NCBI GenBank assembly: GCA_903813345.2
Contig: CAIIXF020000009.1
Span: forward strand, 34,775,759 to 34,839,758
Direction: 5' to 3'
Length of the DNA: 64,000 nt
Source of the DNA: Owenia fusiformis
Taxonomy: Eukaryota; Annelida; Polychaeta; Sabellida; Oweniidae
The position numbers and the translations under genes are program-made. Positions 22,700 through 34,092 of this stretch are shown here, in pieces (position 1 is the stretch's first letter; the number at the start of each line of letters is the position of its first letter). A model generated the notes under the pieces. It was not told the origin of the DNA, did not search any database, and saw only the letters and a list, made by a program, of their open reading frames with translations.

Positions 22700-24188
22700 A
22701 ATATAAATCATCTTGATAAAAGTATAGTTTATGATAGCATCCATTTGTTACCGTTCTGGATCCAAATGATACATCCGTTGTATACATATATGTTTACATT
22801 TACGAAATGTTGTTCAAATATCTTCTCTATTACAGGAATGTAGTAGCTGAAACCGACTTTCCTATATTCCTATATTTCCTATCTATTTCCTATATTATAT
22901 ATAGTACTATATTGAATATTTATGCAATATTTCAAGACTCAATGTTAGTAGGAACTCTGAAATCACTAACCTTGATTTGCTGTTATATTTTTGGAATGAC
23001 CCCATTCCCCCATAATTGACGCGAGCACCTACGATACATTACATGTACATGACTGCATCCACATATTTCGACTAGCCACAGTGTATTAAGCTATAAGAGT
23101 TCCGTTATACAATTTCAGTAAAAGATTACAAATAAATCGCTTCAAATGAGTAAATCTACGGAACGTTACAGAACTTGTTCATTTTCGCTTCTACGGAATC
23201 TATTGAAAGAAAGTGACCGATGTGCAACAATCAAACAGCGCGTCGATATTGAGTGGATTGCGTGCCTCATAAGCCTGATAAGGCTCAGTGCTTATAATAA
23301 TGATTCGTTCACTTTCTAATGACATAAAACTAAAGACATTCAGTGTTGCACAAACGAAAAATGCAATGCCTCTACAAGATTTGAATCCACATCCGATTAA
23401 AAATACAAAAACACGCCTTTTGATTAAAGGGTGACGCATATCGTTTAGCAAATCGAACGCTCGTTTCTGGTGTTGCTCACCGTTTAGTATAAAAGGCCCG
23501 ATCCCGGAATAATACTCAAGGGTTCACAGGTTCGAGATCGTTGTGTCAACACCTCTAACTGTTATATAGCATAAGTATATTATAGATTTATAAAAGGGTG
23601 ATTTTTATTTTGACAAATCAATTCCACATTTATGGATGAAGTTTCAGGATCTTCTATTTGTGTATAATAAGGAAAAATTGGCATCTAAATTTCCCCATAA
23701 CGTAATAGCACACAGCTTGGCATATGAAATATCCTACAAATGAAACAAAGCAAGACAAACCGGTTTCTAATACAAGGATTTATATTGGCTGTTGTACATG
23801 TATTCTTTGAACGCAATCACTCTTTGGATAACGTTTTCAAAATCATTATAAACGGATTACTTTCAAAGACAATTTCAATAAACTGGATTTTACAGAACTC
23901 CCCTTATTTCTTAAAAATGGACTGATCCAGTTGATTCGCCTGGAGCCGCCATATTGTTTTTATACGGGATGCTAATCGGAACCCTTTAACTATCCGGTAA
24001 TTCCCTTGCTTGCATGTAGAAGCTGTCAGGGATCAAAAATCTTCAGAGCGGCTCGACACAAAACATGTGCCATCGAAATAAAAAAAATGTTCGGTTATGG
24101 AACACAAAAAGGATGTGAGAATTTACTACTTTGTAGTTAACTTCTCGAGTCAAGAGGATCAAAGCCCAGTTTATCTTAGTTCAACGTC
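22700..24188. other. Intergenic, no gene seen
   Basis: Hydrophobic, AT-rich frames at 22800-23020 derive from a TATTTCCTA-rich simple sequence. The right inverted-repeat arm is at 23023-23081. Confidence 0.4.
23023..23081 (-). repeat. Inverted repeat arm (partner 20539-20599)
   Basis: Inverse complement of the left arm with a few substitutions. Confidence 0.75.
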
Positions 24189-24252
24189 GTTAAACTCAAT
24201 AACGGCGTTCTTTATTATTAGGAATTTTCTTGGGGCCGTTATTGAGTTTAAC
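24189..24252. repeat. 17-bp perfect inverted repeat with 30-nt loop
   Basis: GTTAAACTCAATAACGG at 24189-24205 is exactly mirrored at 24236-24252. Function unknown; it could be a small hairpin or a MITE remnant. Confidence 0.8.
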
Positions 24253-24952
24253 CTCCTTACTATTCTTTCCTTTGATGCAAGTTCTGAATCCATCGAAACC
24301 ATTTTTCCGCGATAACGTGCAACTGATACTTGACAATAATATAAAAACACATAACATCAAGCGATTTAACACAATATTTTTGTGTTAAATGTTCATTTAT
24401 ACGAGTAAAATGAGGCTACACTTACCAATCTCTAAAGTGACATTCCGCATGTCCGTCATTGTGTCTGTTCGTCTGAGTGTCCCGGATCGTAAAATTAAAC
24501 TACCAGCGAAACGAAATTGTTGTCAAATAGATTGATAATTATTATCGCGATTACTCGGGATAAAAAGATCAATTTTGAGGATAACAGGTATCTTTGATTA
24601 ATTTATATAGCGCGTGTATACACGCAAAATAGTTATTAATTGCAAACCCACTGTTCGTTAATGCAGTGCCGTGATGACGGTTAATTCCTGAAACGATTTG
24701 CAATTTCGATGTTACCGAAACTGACCGACATTTTCGTCATTTCCAAACCTGTCTCCAATATTTTCGTAATTATGCATCAATAGGGTCTACGGGGGATACG
24801 GGACGGGGTGTATGTGTTTATAAGGTATGTATGCATGTTTGAATCACATTCTTTGTGTAATATTGCCATGTTTTCAGGGTTTAATTTGTTCCGCTTGTCG
24901 AAACCTGCTGAACGATTAAATTAACGCATCAAAGGCAAAATGGTCATGGAGG

Positions 24953-25012
24953 TTAGACCTAGCCGGACCATAACACATGTCAGATAAGAAACGAGGCCCG
25001 GGCTAGGTCTAA
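24953..25012. repeat. 12-bp inverted repeat
   Basis: TTAGACCTAGCC at 24953-24964 mirrors GGCTAGGTCTAA at 25001-25012, with a 36-nt spacer. Confidence 0.7.
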
Positions 25013-25414
25013 TGTTGTTGGACTAAGTTTATCTCAACTAAGCACGGCCTATCTTGTGTAATGACCTTCGATAACAAGCTGCCCCTACACCTGTAGTGGC
25101 TAGTCCTAGTTGTAGTGGCTCAGAGGATGGCCATTGGCTCAGACTCAGGGGTAGAGCTTCAAGATAGATCATACCATGTCTACTTGAAGTCCGAATGCTT
25201 TTCAAATTTTCGTGTCCCCCCAAGTTTTCGATGGTAGAATTTTATTTATTTAATTAATTTATTTATTTAGAAAAATTCAACTGTTACTCAAATGTACCTT
25301 ATTTTTACCCTCAAATCTCCGTAGGACATCCAATCGTAATAAAGGGTTAGCTCCATTCATAAGAGCCCGAAGATTGTTCTTATCACTTGCAATAATGCTG
25401 TTTTAGACCTCAAA

Positions 25415-28400
25415 CTATTTACTGGTTGAGCGTGGTGTAACAGTGGTTTTGAAAAGTAGCAAATTTCTCTTCGTGTAGGTTATTTGTGGTTTATTATCAT
25501 ACATTGATTCTGAAATCATTGGTGTCTAGTTTTTCAGCGTTTTAGAAATATTCAGATTTATACCCCCCTGGTATAATTTTAAGGGGGGTACTTGGAAAGC
25601 CATATTTCATTCCTAGAATATAGAGCCAATCATCTTGATTTTTCCAGGTAATCATGTACTTATCATGTCCTACCATTATGACAAGTTTCATTAAAGTTAA
25701 TCCACTGGTTGCTATGGAAATGGAGGTCATATGTTAAAAAGTACACATTTTCGTCAAAATGTAAGATACCCCATGAGACAAAACACATATTATTTTCATA
25801 AAATTGGAAGGAATCACCATGAGACCATTTTAGAAAACTTATTCAAAGTATATTTGATAATATTAAATCAACTGCTGTTTTATCTTATCCACACAGTGGA
25901 ATCTATTGCTGATGATTATATGGCAATGCAAGTAAATTTAGAAAGGGGATGTGGCACTTTTCCAAAGAGTTCTTTATTTGTGTTCATTTTTTTGAAGAAA
26001 ATAGGTGACCATTTGTCCTGAAATTAACAGATATTATTTACGTCATTATGTTTGACTATCATGGAAAATTTCATTAGTGTTGGATTACTGGTTACTATGG
26101 TAAACAGAGTTATACCCCATTGGTATGATTTTAAGGGGGATACAATGAAAGCCATCTATAATTCCTAGAATATACAGCCATTCATCTTGATATTTACAGG
26201 TAATCATCTACTTATAATGTACTACCACTATGACAAGTTTCATTAATGTTTAACACTTGGTAGCTATGGTAACAGAAATAATTTATTAAAAATACACATT
26301 AAGGAGATACTATGTATAATTCCTAGAATATTCAATTAATCATCTTGATATTTATGGGTAATCATCTGCTTATCATGTCTTACCAGTATGACAAGTGCCA
26401 TCAATGTTGGTCAATTGGTTGCTATGGTAACAGAAACCATTTCTTAAAAATTGCACATCAAAGGGGTACTATGTATAATTCCCAGAATATTTAATCAATC
26501 ATCTTGATATTTACAGGTAGTCATCTGCTTATCATGTCCTACCAGTATGACAAGTGCCATCAATGTTGGTCAATTGGTTGCTCTGGTAACAGAAATAATT
26601 TGTTAAAAAGTGCACATTAAGGGGGTACTATGAAAGCCATGCATAATTCCTAGAATATTCAATCAATCATCTTGATATTTACGGGTAATCATCCATTTAC
26701 ATGTCCTACCAGTATAACAAGTGCCTTCAATGTTGGTAATTTGGTTGCTATGGTAACATAAATCATTTGTTAAAGAGTACACATTTTCGTAAAAATCTAA
26801 GACTCATGCAACCCTTGACATTAAGCACATAATATGCTCATCATTTTGGGAGAAATAAGCATGGAAACATTTCATAAAACTTATCACATCTCATCAATCA
26901 CAACAGTGGACGCTTAATTGCCATCACTGGTCATCAACGGACATGTTTTACTCTCAGAGTAATACATACTGTTGTTCTCAACTTTTTTAATGTCTGCTGT
27001 TTTTTTCAACTGTTCATGGTTTTTAGAATTCATTAAGAAGCATTTCCAGTATTTTTAATTGGGTGTTATAGTTGTATATAACTCTTAGTTTGTTTATTAC
27101 AAGTGACGTGGTAACTTGTTGGTGGCAAAATAGAGCCAAATTGGTCAGACCAACCCATTCCACCTGATGATCTCAAAGACATATAGTCACATAAATATTG
27201 CAACGGATGCTTTGACAGAAGTAGACACTGAAAGATCTATGAATGAGGATTTTGATGCAAATGATATAAAAGATGACTAAGTGAGATCAGCTCATAATTT
27301 ACTATGTCCCTACGCAAAATGTGTCAGCTGCATTCTGCATAGTTTTATTATCATAAACAAATACAATACATCAAATGGCCCAGATGAAATATATATTGAT
27401 TAAATATTATCAGACATACTCAAAATAGTTTTTTTAAATGTTTTCATGCTAATCCCTCCCAATTTGATGAAGATTTTCAATGTCTTAGGGTGTGTTTTAA
27501 AATTTTACGAAATGTGTACTTTTTTAACAAATAGATTTCTACACACATTTGGCCCACATTGATGAAACTTGTCATCATGGTAGGACATGATAAGTAGTAG
27601 ATTGTCTGTAAATATCATAATGATTATTTTGATATTGAAGGAATTATAAATGGCTTTCATAGTACGCCCTAATGTGTACTTTTTAACAAATGATTTCTGT
27701 TACCATAGCAACCATTTATGAACTTTGTCATAGTGGAAGAACATGGTGAGTAGATACCTACCTGTCAATAACAAGATGATTGGTTTGATATTCTAGGAAT
27801 TATATATGGCTTTCATAGTACCTCCCTTAATGTGTACTTTTGAAAAAATGATTTATGTTTCCATAGCAACCAATTGATACACATTGATGAAAATTGTCAT
27901 GGTTGTAAGACATGATATGTAGACGATTACCTGTCAATATCAAGATGATTGGCTGTATATTCTAGGAATTATAGATGGCTTTCATTGTACCCCCATTAAA
28001 AATCATACCAAGGGATATAAATCTGCATACTATAGTAACCAGTAAACCAACACTGATGAAACTTTTCATGATAGTCAAACATAATGATGTGAATGATATC
28101 TGTAAATAACAGGACAATTGGTTATTTATTTTCTTCAAAAATTTGGACACAAGTTAAGAATTCTTTGGAAAAGTGCCACGTCCCCTTTCTAAATTAATTT
28201 GCATTGCCATATAATCATGAGCAATAGATTTCACTGTGTGGATAAGATAAAACAGCAGTTGATTTAATATTATCAAACATACTCTGAATAAGTTTTCTAA
28301 AATGTTTTTATGGTGTTTCTTCCCAATTTCATTAAAATAATAAGTGTTTTGTCTCATGGGGTGTCTTACATTTTGACGAAATTGTGTACTTTTTGACATA

Positions 28401-28677
28401 TGATCTCCGTTTCCATAGCAACCAGTTGACTAACTTTGATGAAACTTATTACTTTTGTAGGACATGATAAGTAAATGATTTGTTGTAAATTCTAGGAATT
28501 TTACATGGCCTTCCTAGTACCCCCCCCCTCAAAATCAAACAAGAAGGGTATAAATCTGAAAAACTAGACACCAGTAGTTTCAGAATCAATGTAGAATCAT
28601 AAACCACAAATTACCTACATAAAGAGAAATTTGCTATTTTTCAAAACCACTTTTACACCACGCTCATCCAGTAATTT
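25415..28677. mobile_element. Large foldback element with tandem-repeat arms and X-box-like sites
   Basis: The ends are inverted copies (ACTGGTTGAGCGTGGTGTAA at 25421; its complement ends at 28675). The arms, about 1.4 kb each, are built of direct units spaced 158-170 bp, with one 383-bp interval near each outer end. A unit contains a purine-rich GGGGGTAC block, CCTAGAATAT, CATCTTGATATTTACAG, ATCATGTCCTACCA and GGTTGCTATGGTAACAG. The same units run in inverse order in the right arm. The centre (about 26890-27410) is unique and has short coding-like pieces such as IEPNWSDQPIPPDDLKDI, but no intact frame. The design resembles Drosophila FB and sea-urchin TU elements (established knowledge); kinship is inferred from architecture only. 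Confidence 0.85.
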
Positions 28678-28679
28678 AC

Positions 28680-29735
28680 TCAAGGACAAATTCTCCAGTT
28701 AAATCTCGAGCGAATTTTGTTTTCACTGGACGAAAATCCCAGGGGATTCCCACGTATGTATTCATTTTCAACAATTTTGTAGATCCGACTGAGGTATCCT
28801 CCTTGCAAGGTACGGAACTTCTTTCCGTGTTCCTCCTGTAGATAGATGGTGTTGACGTTGTGTAATTGATCCTCGATAACAAGTTGCTAGCCTACTATGG
28901 TCCTGTGATCGGAGGATGAGTTTTGACCTTGATCCTCGCACGTGCAATGAATTTAGCGCAATTTCATGTCCACTATCTGCCTTGTTACACCGCGGATCCC
29001 CGGACGTGCGTGCTCGGGTCCATGATTGCATTTACAACCATTTTTTGTTATATTAATTATTCCAAGTATGGGATAAAAAATATATATTCAGATTCATTTT
29101 TCTTTTTTGGGTTATTCTGAGTTATTCTGAAAGTGTTCCGACGAAACATTTCACAAAATTTGGTATGCGTGACATCTCTAATGACACATTCTCCCTTAAA
29201 TATTTAAATGTAACTTTTACAGGAAACAAACAATAATGGATCTTGTCATTAAATACATGCAAACATGTTGGCATCTGGGCATCTCATGAATTGACTGTGA
29301 CACTCGTTTGCGATGTGAATGAAAGTTGAATTCTCCTTCAAGGCAAATGAATAAGACACTGTCTAATGAGGATCATAATTTAAGCATTTAAGCCCTAGAC
29401 TCAGTGCATTGTGCATTCTTCTTATGATGTTTTTTCAAGTCTTTGCATGACTGCGCAGCGGGAATGCACAGTTTAGGTAACAAAGCCCGAGTGGAATGAA
29501 TCAGTCTCGATGCATCAAGTCTTAGGCTTAAATTCTTTTCACACACTGCAAAATATTTTCTTCGAAATCACCCACAAGATACGAAATCATAAAAAGAACA
29601 TATTTTCGATGAAACCTTTTGCAAGGGTCAAGTTGGGAAAGCATCAATTTAAATCTGAGAGTCAAGTTGTTACCTTGACAATTAATAATTTAACACAATG
29701 ACTTTGGGTGCGTTGATTGGTAATGTAATGCAACT
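28680..29735. other. Non-coding flank; diverged direct repeat
   Basis: 28855-28920 (GATCCTCGATAACAAGTTGC...) is a diverged direct copy of 25050-25125 (GACCTTCGATAACAAGCTGC...), so related sequence flanks the foldback element in the same orientation. A dispersed repeat (AAGCCCTAGACTCAGTGCA at about 29391) recurs at about 32809 and 42289. No gene was recognised. Confidence 0.4.
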
Positions 29736-30096
29736 ACAGCCCATTTCATTGTTTTATTGCGTCAGTAAAACCTAAAACATAAGAAATCAAAAGATCATTG
29801 TGCAATAATACATGGAAAATAATATTCCTATTGTACATAAATGACATTTGTTTTTCTCATATGACTAACAAAGATACAGCCATCTTTACCCCATGCAAGA
29901 TATTGCCATCTTTCATCCTAAAAAGTCACACGTGCAAGATGAGATTTACTTGTGACATCACTGGTCTATAAACATCAATAACATTGCAACGGAGAGACCG
30001 TTGCTATGAGTATCCATGCTAATTCTACAAAACTAAGCTGTGACGTCATAACAATGGAGCTTTGTTGCCACGTGTATCTATGTATTTTCTTCAATA

Positions 30097-30116
30097 TTGT
30101 TATGACGTCATAACAA
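30097..30116. promoter_or_regulatory. 20-bp palindrome centred on a CRE (TGACGTCA)
   Basis: TTGTTATGACGTCATAACAA is its own complement. A second TGACGTCATAACAA lies about 60 bp to the left (near 30042). These are CREB/ATF-type sites inside the foldback element; whether they act is unknown. Confidence 0.45.
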
Positions 30117-30226
30117 TTGAAAGATGAAGTTCAATTAATTTGAAGCTATTTTTCACTCACTTTTATGATAAAATGGTGAAAATATGGCATAATACAGAGT
30201 CATATGAGAAAAACTTTCTTGTACTC

Positions 30227-30345
30227 GTACCTGTGCAATATCGTCCATTCTTGACTCGCTTTGATAATGTTTCTTTATCTCGTCTTCGACTCGATAAAGA
30301 AGAATTATCAAAGCTCATCAAGAATGGACGATCTTGCACAGGTAC
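30227..30345. repeat. 119-nt imperfect hairpin with only symmetric mismatches
   Basis: The sequence folds on a centre at 30286 (GTC-TTC-GAC). Paired blocks include GTACCTGTGCA, ATCGTCCATTCTTGA, GCTTTGATAAT and TTCTTTATC. They are separated by symmetric mismatches of 1, 3, 2 and 2 nt with no unpaired insertion on either side. It lies in the middle part of foldback copy A. Confidence 0.9.
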
Positions 30346-31852
30346 TCATATAAGAACCTCTATATCTTGGATTGCTTCTAGTTTAGCTAAAAATGTGTGT
30401 GGCCTCCTATATTTGGATGCTTCTCTGCTATGGCTGAGATTCTTTAAATTACAAGAGGACACAGGCTTATTACACAAAAAACTAAATAATCGGAAATATA
30501 CAATTGTCATTCGTGTACAATTTGAATATACTTTTCCATATATTACTGCACAAGGGTCTTCTCACCTGATTTCTTAATTATTTTGGGGTTTTACTGACGC
30601 AATAACTTATATTGGGAGTTCGTTCATTCATGTCAAAATACACAACTGCACTTGCGGATCCAGAATCTAACAAGGGGGCAAATTGTGAGTCAGGAAAAAA
30701 TAGAACCCAATATTGGGCCCAAGTCTTAAAATTCACGGCCCATTTTTTGATAAAATCCAAATTATGGTGGCATCACAAACATTAGTTTACATGTTAGTTG
30801 CATGATGAAGAAGGTGCCATATGATGTTTGGTTGTTCATGCATTGTAATTTGAGGCAGGTGTTTACTGAATACGAATCTTCTACCATGTTTCACAAAAAT
30901 CTGCATATTTTTGTATTATGTTTTGGATCACATTCTAATCATATCAAACCTTAATGCGCTATATTTCATAGTTTATGATACCTCAAACGAATAGCTATAC
31001 AAAGCTTCTCAACTAACATTCAACAAATACAACGTGAAAATCTATGCCAATGACAACGTAATTGCATTCTAGGAATTATTCGAACCAAATGGGCTATATA
31101 ATACGACGATGTGACAACTACATGATCTTTAGACCTCACTATGACAGTAATCCAGCATAAGGCCGCAAAGCGGGGTCTACTGCCCATAGTGTGACTGTGT
31201 GAGACAGTGAAATCTACAAATAGAGAAAGCAGGTCAAACGGAAGGAAGTCTACTAATGAACTCGAATAGATATTTCACGCCGAATGCTTTGTTTAAATCG
31301 GTATGGAAATGAGAAAATTACAATTTTAGGACAATTAGACAATCTAAAAACACTAAACTGTCAAACAAATGTTTCTAACGAGACTAACTTGATGAGACTT
31401 TATATTCCAAGCATGGCTTCATTCCAATTATTCACAGAATATATAGTTAAGATATGATATAAATTATGGTTGGGATATAGCCCGTCAATTGCAAGATATG
31501 TTGGGAAAAACGTTGTCAAGTTTCCCAAAACGATGATTGGAAATCAAGAACCACAATCAATTTGTAGAAGCCAGCCCATCGTGGTTACACCTCTTATCTC
31601 CCAAAACATGCAGCTTTCATTGTAGCAAAGCTCTTCTATACGCAAAACTGTGAGACTTGAATAAACTTTTACACACTTTTTGTTAAATTATAAAATCAAG
31701 TGACTATTGCAAGTTTTTAAAGTTGACAGCTATGGCAGTTTGGCCCAACCCAAAAACAAGTGCTGACATTTACTTAATATTCAGTTTTATTCAGCTATCT
31801 ATCTATCTACTCCCTTATTACCAAGTGTGGAGAATCCAACCGACCTGAAAAC

Positions 31853-31960
31853 CACATTTTTAGATGTAATTTTACATATAGATTTCAAATGTGACATCAC
31901 TTTTGAATATTCAATGACTTTAATCAGGATCATTTCTACGTGTGTCTCCTCTATTGTGTT
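31853..31960 (+). repeat. Dispersed repeat, copy 2 (copy 1 at 21440-21560)
   Basis: Same ordered blocks as copy 1; a segment of about 10 bp between TGACATCACTTT and TGAATATT is missing here. Confidence 0.7.
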
Positions 31961-33212
31961 TTAGCGAGTGGTAGTCGTGAATATTGTGTTGTAGAATGGG
32001 AGTCATGAAGACTGTGGACTGGTCATTATGATTTTTGGCAGAGCGGTTTTGATGAAGGAATAATTACCTTGATACATTCGGAGTGGTAATGATAAGTCAT
32101 TTAGTATAGCGCTAATGATAAAAGTTCTGGTCACAAACAATCAGGCGAAGTGTAACTATTGTCATAGACGCCGACATCCAACGCCGAACGGCATGGGGAC
32201 CATAACAATATGTCGCCACCTCACAATGGAGGTTTAAAAACCAAGTTGCATTGACTAAGTTGACAATATGCTGATCATGCTTTTTTCTATTTCCTCATAA
32301 AAAAGGAGATGTAAAACACACCTGACCAGCAAAACTGAGTGTGCAATTCATTCACTCCACTAATGCAATATTGTTCGAAAATAAATGTGTAATTATTAGA
32401 AAAAGCTTTCCCGATAGACCAAGAAGACATCATGGCCAAGTCTCCATTGTGAAAAAGATGTACCTTTAACCGTTTCATATATTTCACATGCAACTATGAT
32501 GGCAAGACCGATAGGTTTCCTTAAGGAGTAAAGTAATGGGTAGTGTTGCTTCAAGACCCTGGACCCCCTCCCCATTTACTTTACTTTTATGTTGGGGAAG
32601 TATATAGGGGGGGGGGGGGGGGGCAGTCTTGGAGCAAAACTAGGGAAGAGGCAAATGTTTCATTCTATGTATAATTCTAATCATAAACTCCCGTAGCCAA
32701 TAAGCAGATAAGGCTATTAATTAAGGCAATTTTATTTCCATGTCGCGTGCAACAAGGAAGCAGCAACCATGGGTTAAGTAGCTCTTAAAGTGTTCAATTA
32801 AGGATTTAAGCCCTGGACTCTGTGCACTGTTTGCTGAATCATATCATTTTGATCTAATTTTGATTTTAATTGACATACTGTACGTATTTTGACAAAAGTT
32901 GATATACCCTTTTTAAACAATCCCTCTAATAGTACCTTTGCCAAACGGATGTTCCGTTGAAAGCCCATGGTTGAAGGCGATGTGACAAACCCGGGGTCAC
33001 AAGTAGGGCACACACTCTATGAAAATTTATTTGCGCTTCTTCCTAGAGATCGTCTGAAAAAACCAATCGTAGCTTTTGAATGCACCGTATTCCGATGTAC
33101 AGATCGACCAAGGAGGGTTGGCTCCCAGAGTGCAACATCGATATTCTGTACCATATATGGGCATGCCGTGATACAAAATTTGAATTCAAACAGCCGCAAT
33201 TTTTGTTCACTT

Positions 33213-33316
33213 CAACATTTGAAACGTGAATTTTGGTCTTATTTCAAAATGAAAAATTCCAAAACTCACAAGAGATTATCAACATTTGAAACGTGAATTT
33301 TGGTCTTATTTCCAAA
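33213..33316. repeat. Two-copy tandem repeat, about 66-bp unit
   Basis: TCAACATTTGAAACGTGAAT followed by TTTGGTCTTATTTC occurs at 33213 and again at about 33279. Confidence 0.8.
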
Positions 33317-34092
33317 CGAAAAAATCCAAAAAAAGAAATGATCCAGATATTGGTTTGAATCTTTTGAACTGTTTATTTTGAATTTATAGTCGGTTATAAT
33401 TTCAGAAAATAACGACATTTCGACGTTTCATTGTTGGAAAATATATGAGTTTTGATCCTAGGAGCCAATTTTCCTTGTGCACAGACTGTAAAGGTGAGAC
33501 CTCAGTAACTGATTAATGCATCATGAGAACAGCATCTCGGGAACAGCATACCGATAGATCCCGTTTCCGATGAAAACCGCCATCAAGATGAGATCCCATT
33601 AATTAGGGAGGGACAAAAGGGTGTATTTGTTGGTAATGCAATTGATCATCATATTGCCTATAATCAGTTTGTATGTCTCTGCTATAATCGTGGTACAACA
33701 ATGTACAACTTTCGTCATTGCTTGATAACAAATATTCTAATTTCAATGAAACCAATTGATTCAGAAGACCCGGTGATACAAATATGTTTACTTCGATGTT
33801 GTAATCGAGCAGGTCTGATCCCATCTTGTATCTTCGGATAAAATTACTTAATGGATTAATGACATTGATTAATATGTGATATAATCTATTCATTGATAAT
33901 ATTTTATTATTATTTCATTAATGAATATCGCACCTTACCGTTTACTGTACAGTATGTGAAAATAAGGGGAAGTCTGCTGAAAAATACACTTTAACTAACG
34001 TATTCCTTCGGTCATTTCGGCCATCTTATTAAGATGGTTGAAATAGTGGGCACGAGAATGTGGTAGCAAAGGTAAAATACCTTTTGACATAT

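Larger units (their letters stand above)
29736..30621. mobile_element. Foldback element, copy A (copy B at 54035-56050)
   Basis: The ends are inverted (left CAGCCCATTTCATTG then GCGTCAGTAAAACC; right GGTTTTACTGACGC near 30590). Inner parts of the arms include CATTGTGCAATAATACATGG and its complement. The segment 30359-30560 (TATCTTGGATTGCTTCTAG through TTTTCCATATATTACTGCAC) is repeated at 55774-55990 in copy B. The 145-codon frame at 30140-30577 crosses a hairpin and the arm and is not considered a gene. Confidence 0.8.
30622..34092. other. Intergenic with scattered repeat copies, no gene seen
   Basis: Includes a dispersed repeat at 31853-31960 (copy of 21440), another at about 31738-31825 (resembles 62909-62980), an extended poly-G run near 32607-32623, and a tandem duplication at 33213-33316. 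Frames of up to 109 codons lack motifs. Confidence 0.4.

Noticed and set aside
22073-23019. A possible plus-strand two-exon gene: ATGGCGG start region, donor at 22144, acceptor at 22836 and a hydrophobic frame to 23019.
   Set aside because: The ATG frame stops after 12 codons. The frame that joins well to the second exon has no start codon, and the second exon is mostly TATTTCCTA-type simple sequence.
28676-29031. Overlapping minus-strand frames (68 and 87 codons) with a protein-like composition.
   Set aside because: No recognised motif and no flanking splice sites that fit; part of a diverged direct repeat also found near 25050.
30140-30577. 145-codon plus-strand frame.
   Set aside because: It runs through the hairpin and the foldback arm; the matching part in copy B (55774-55990) is frameshifted, so there is no coding constraint.
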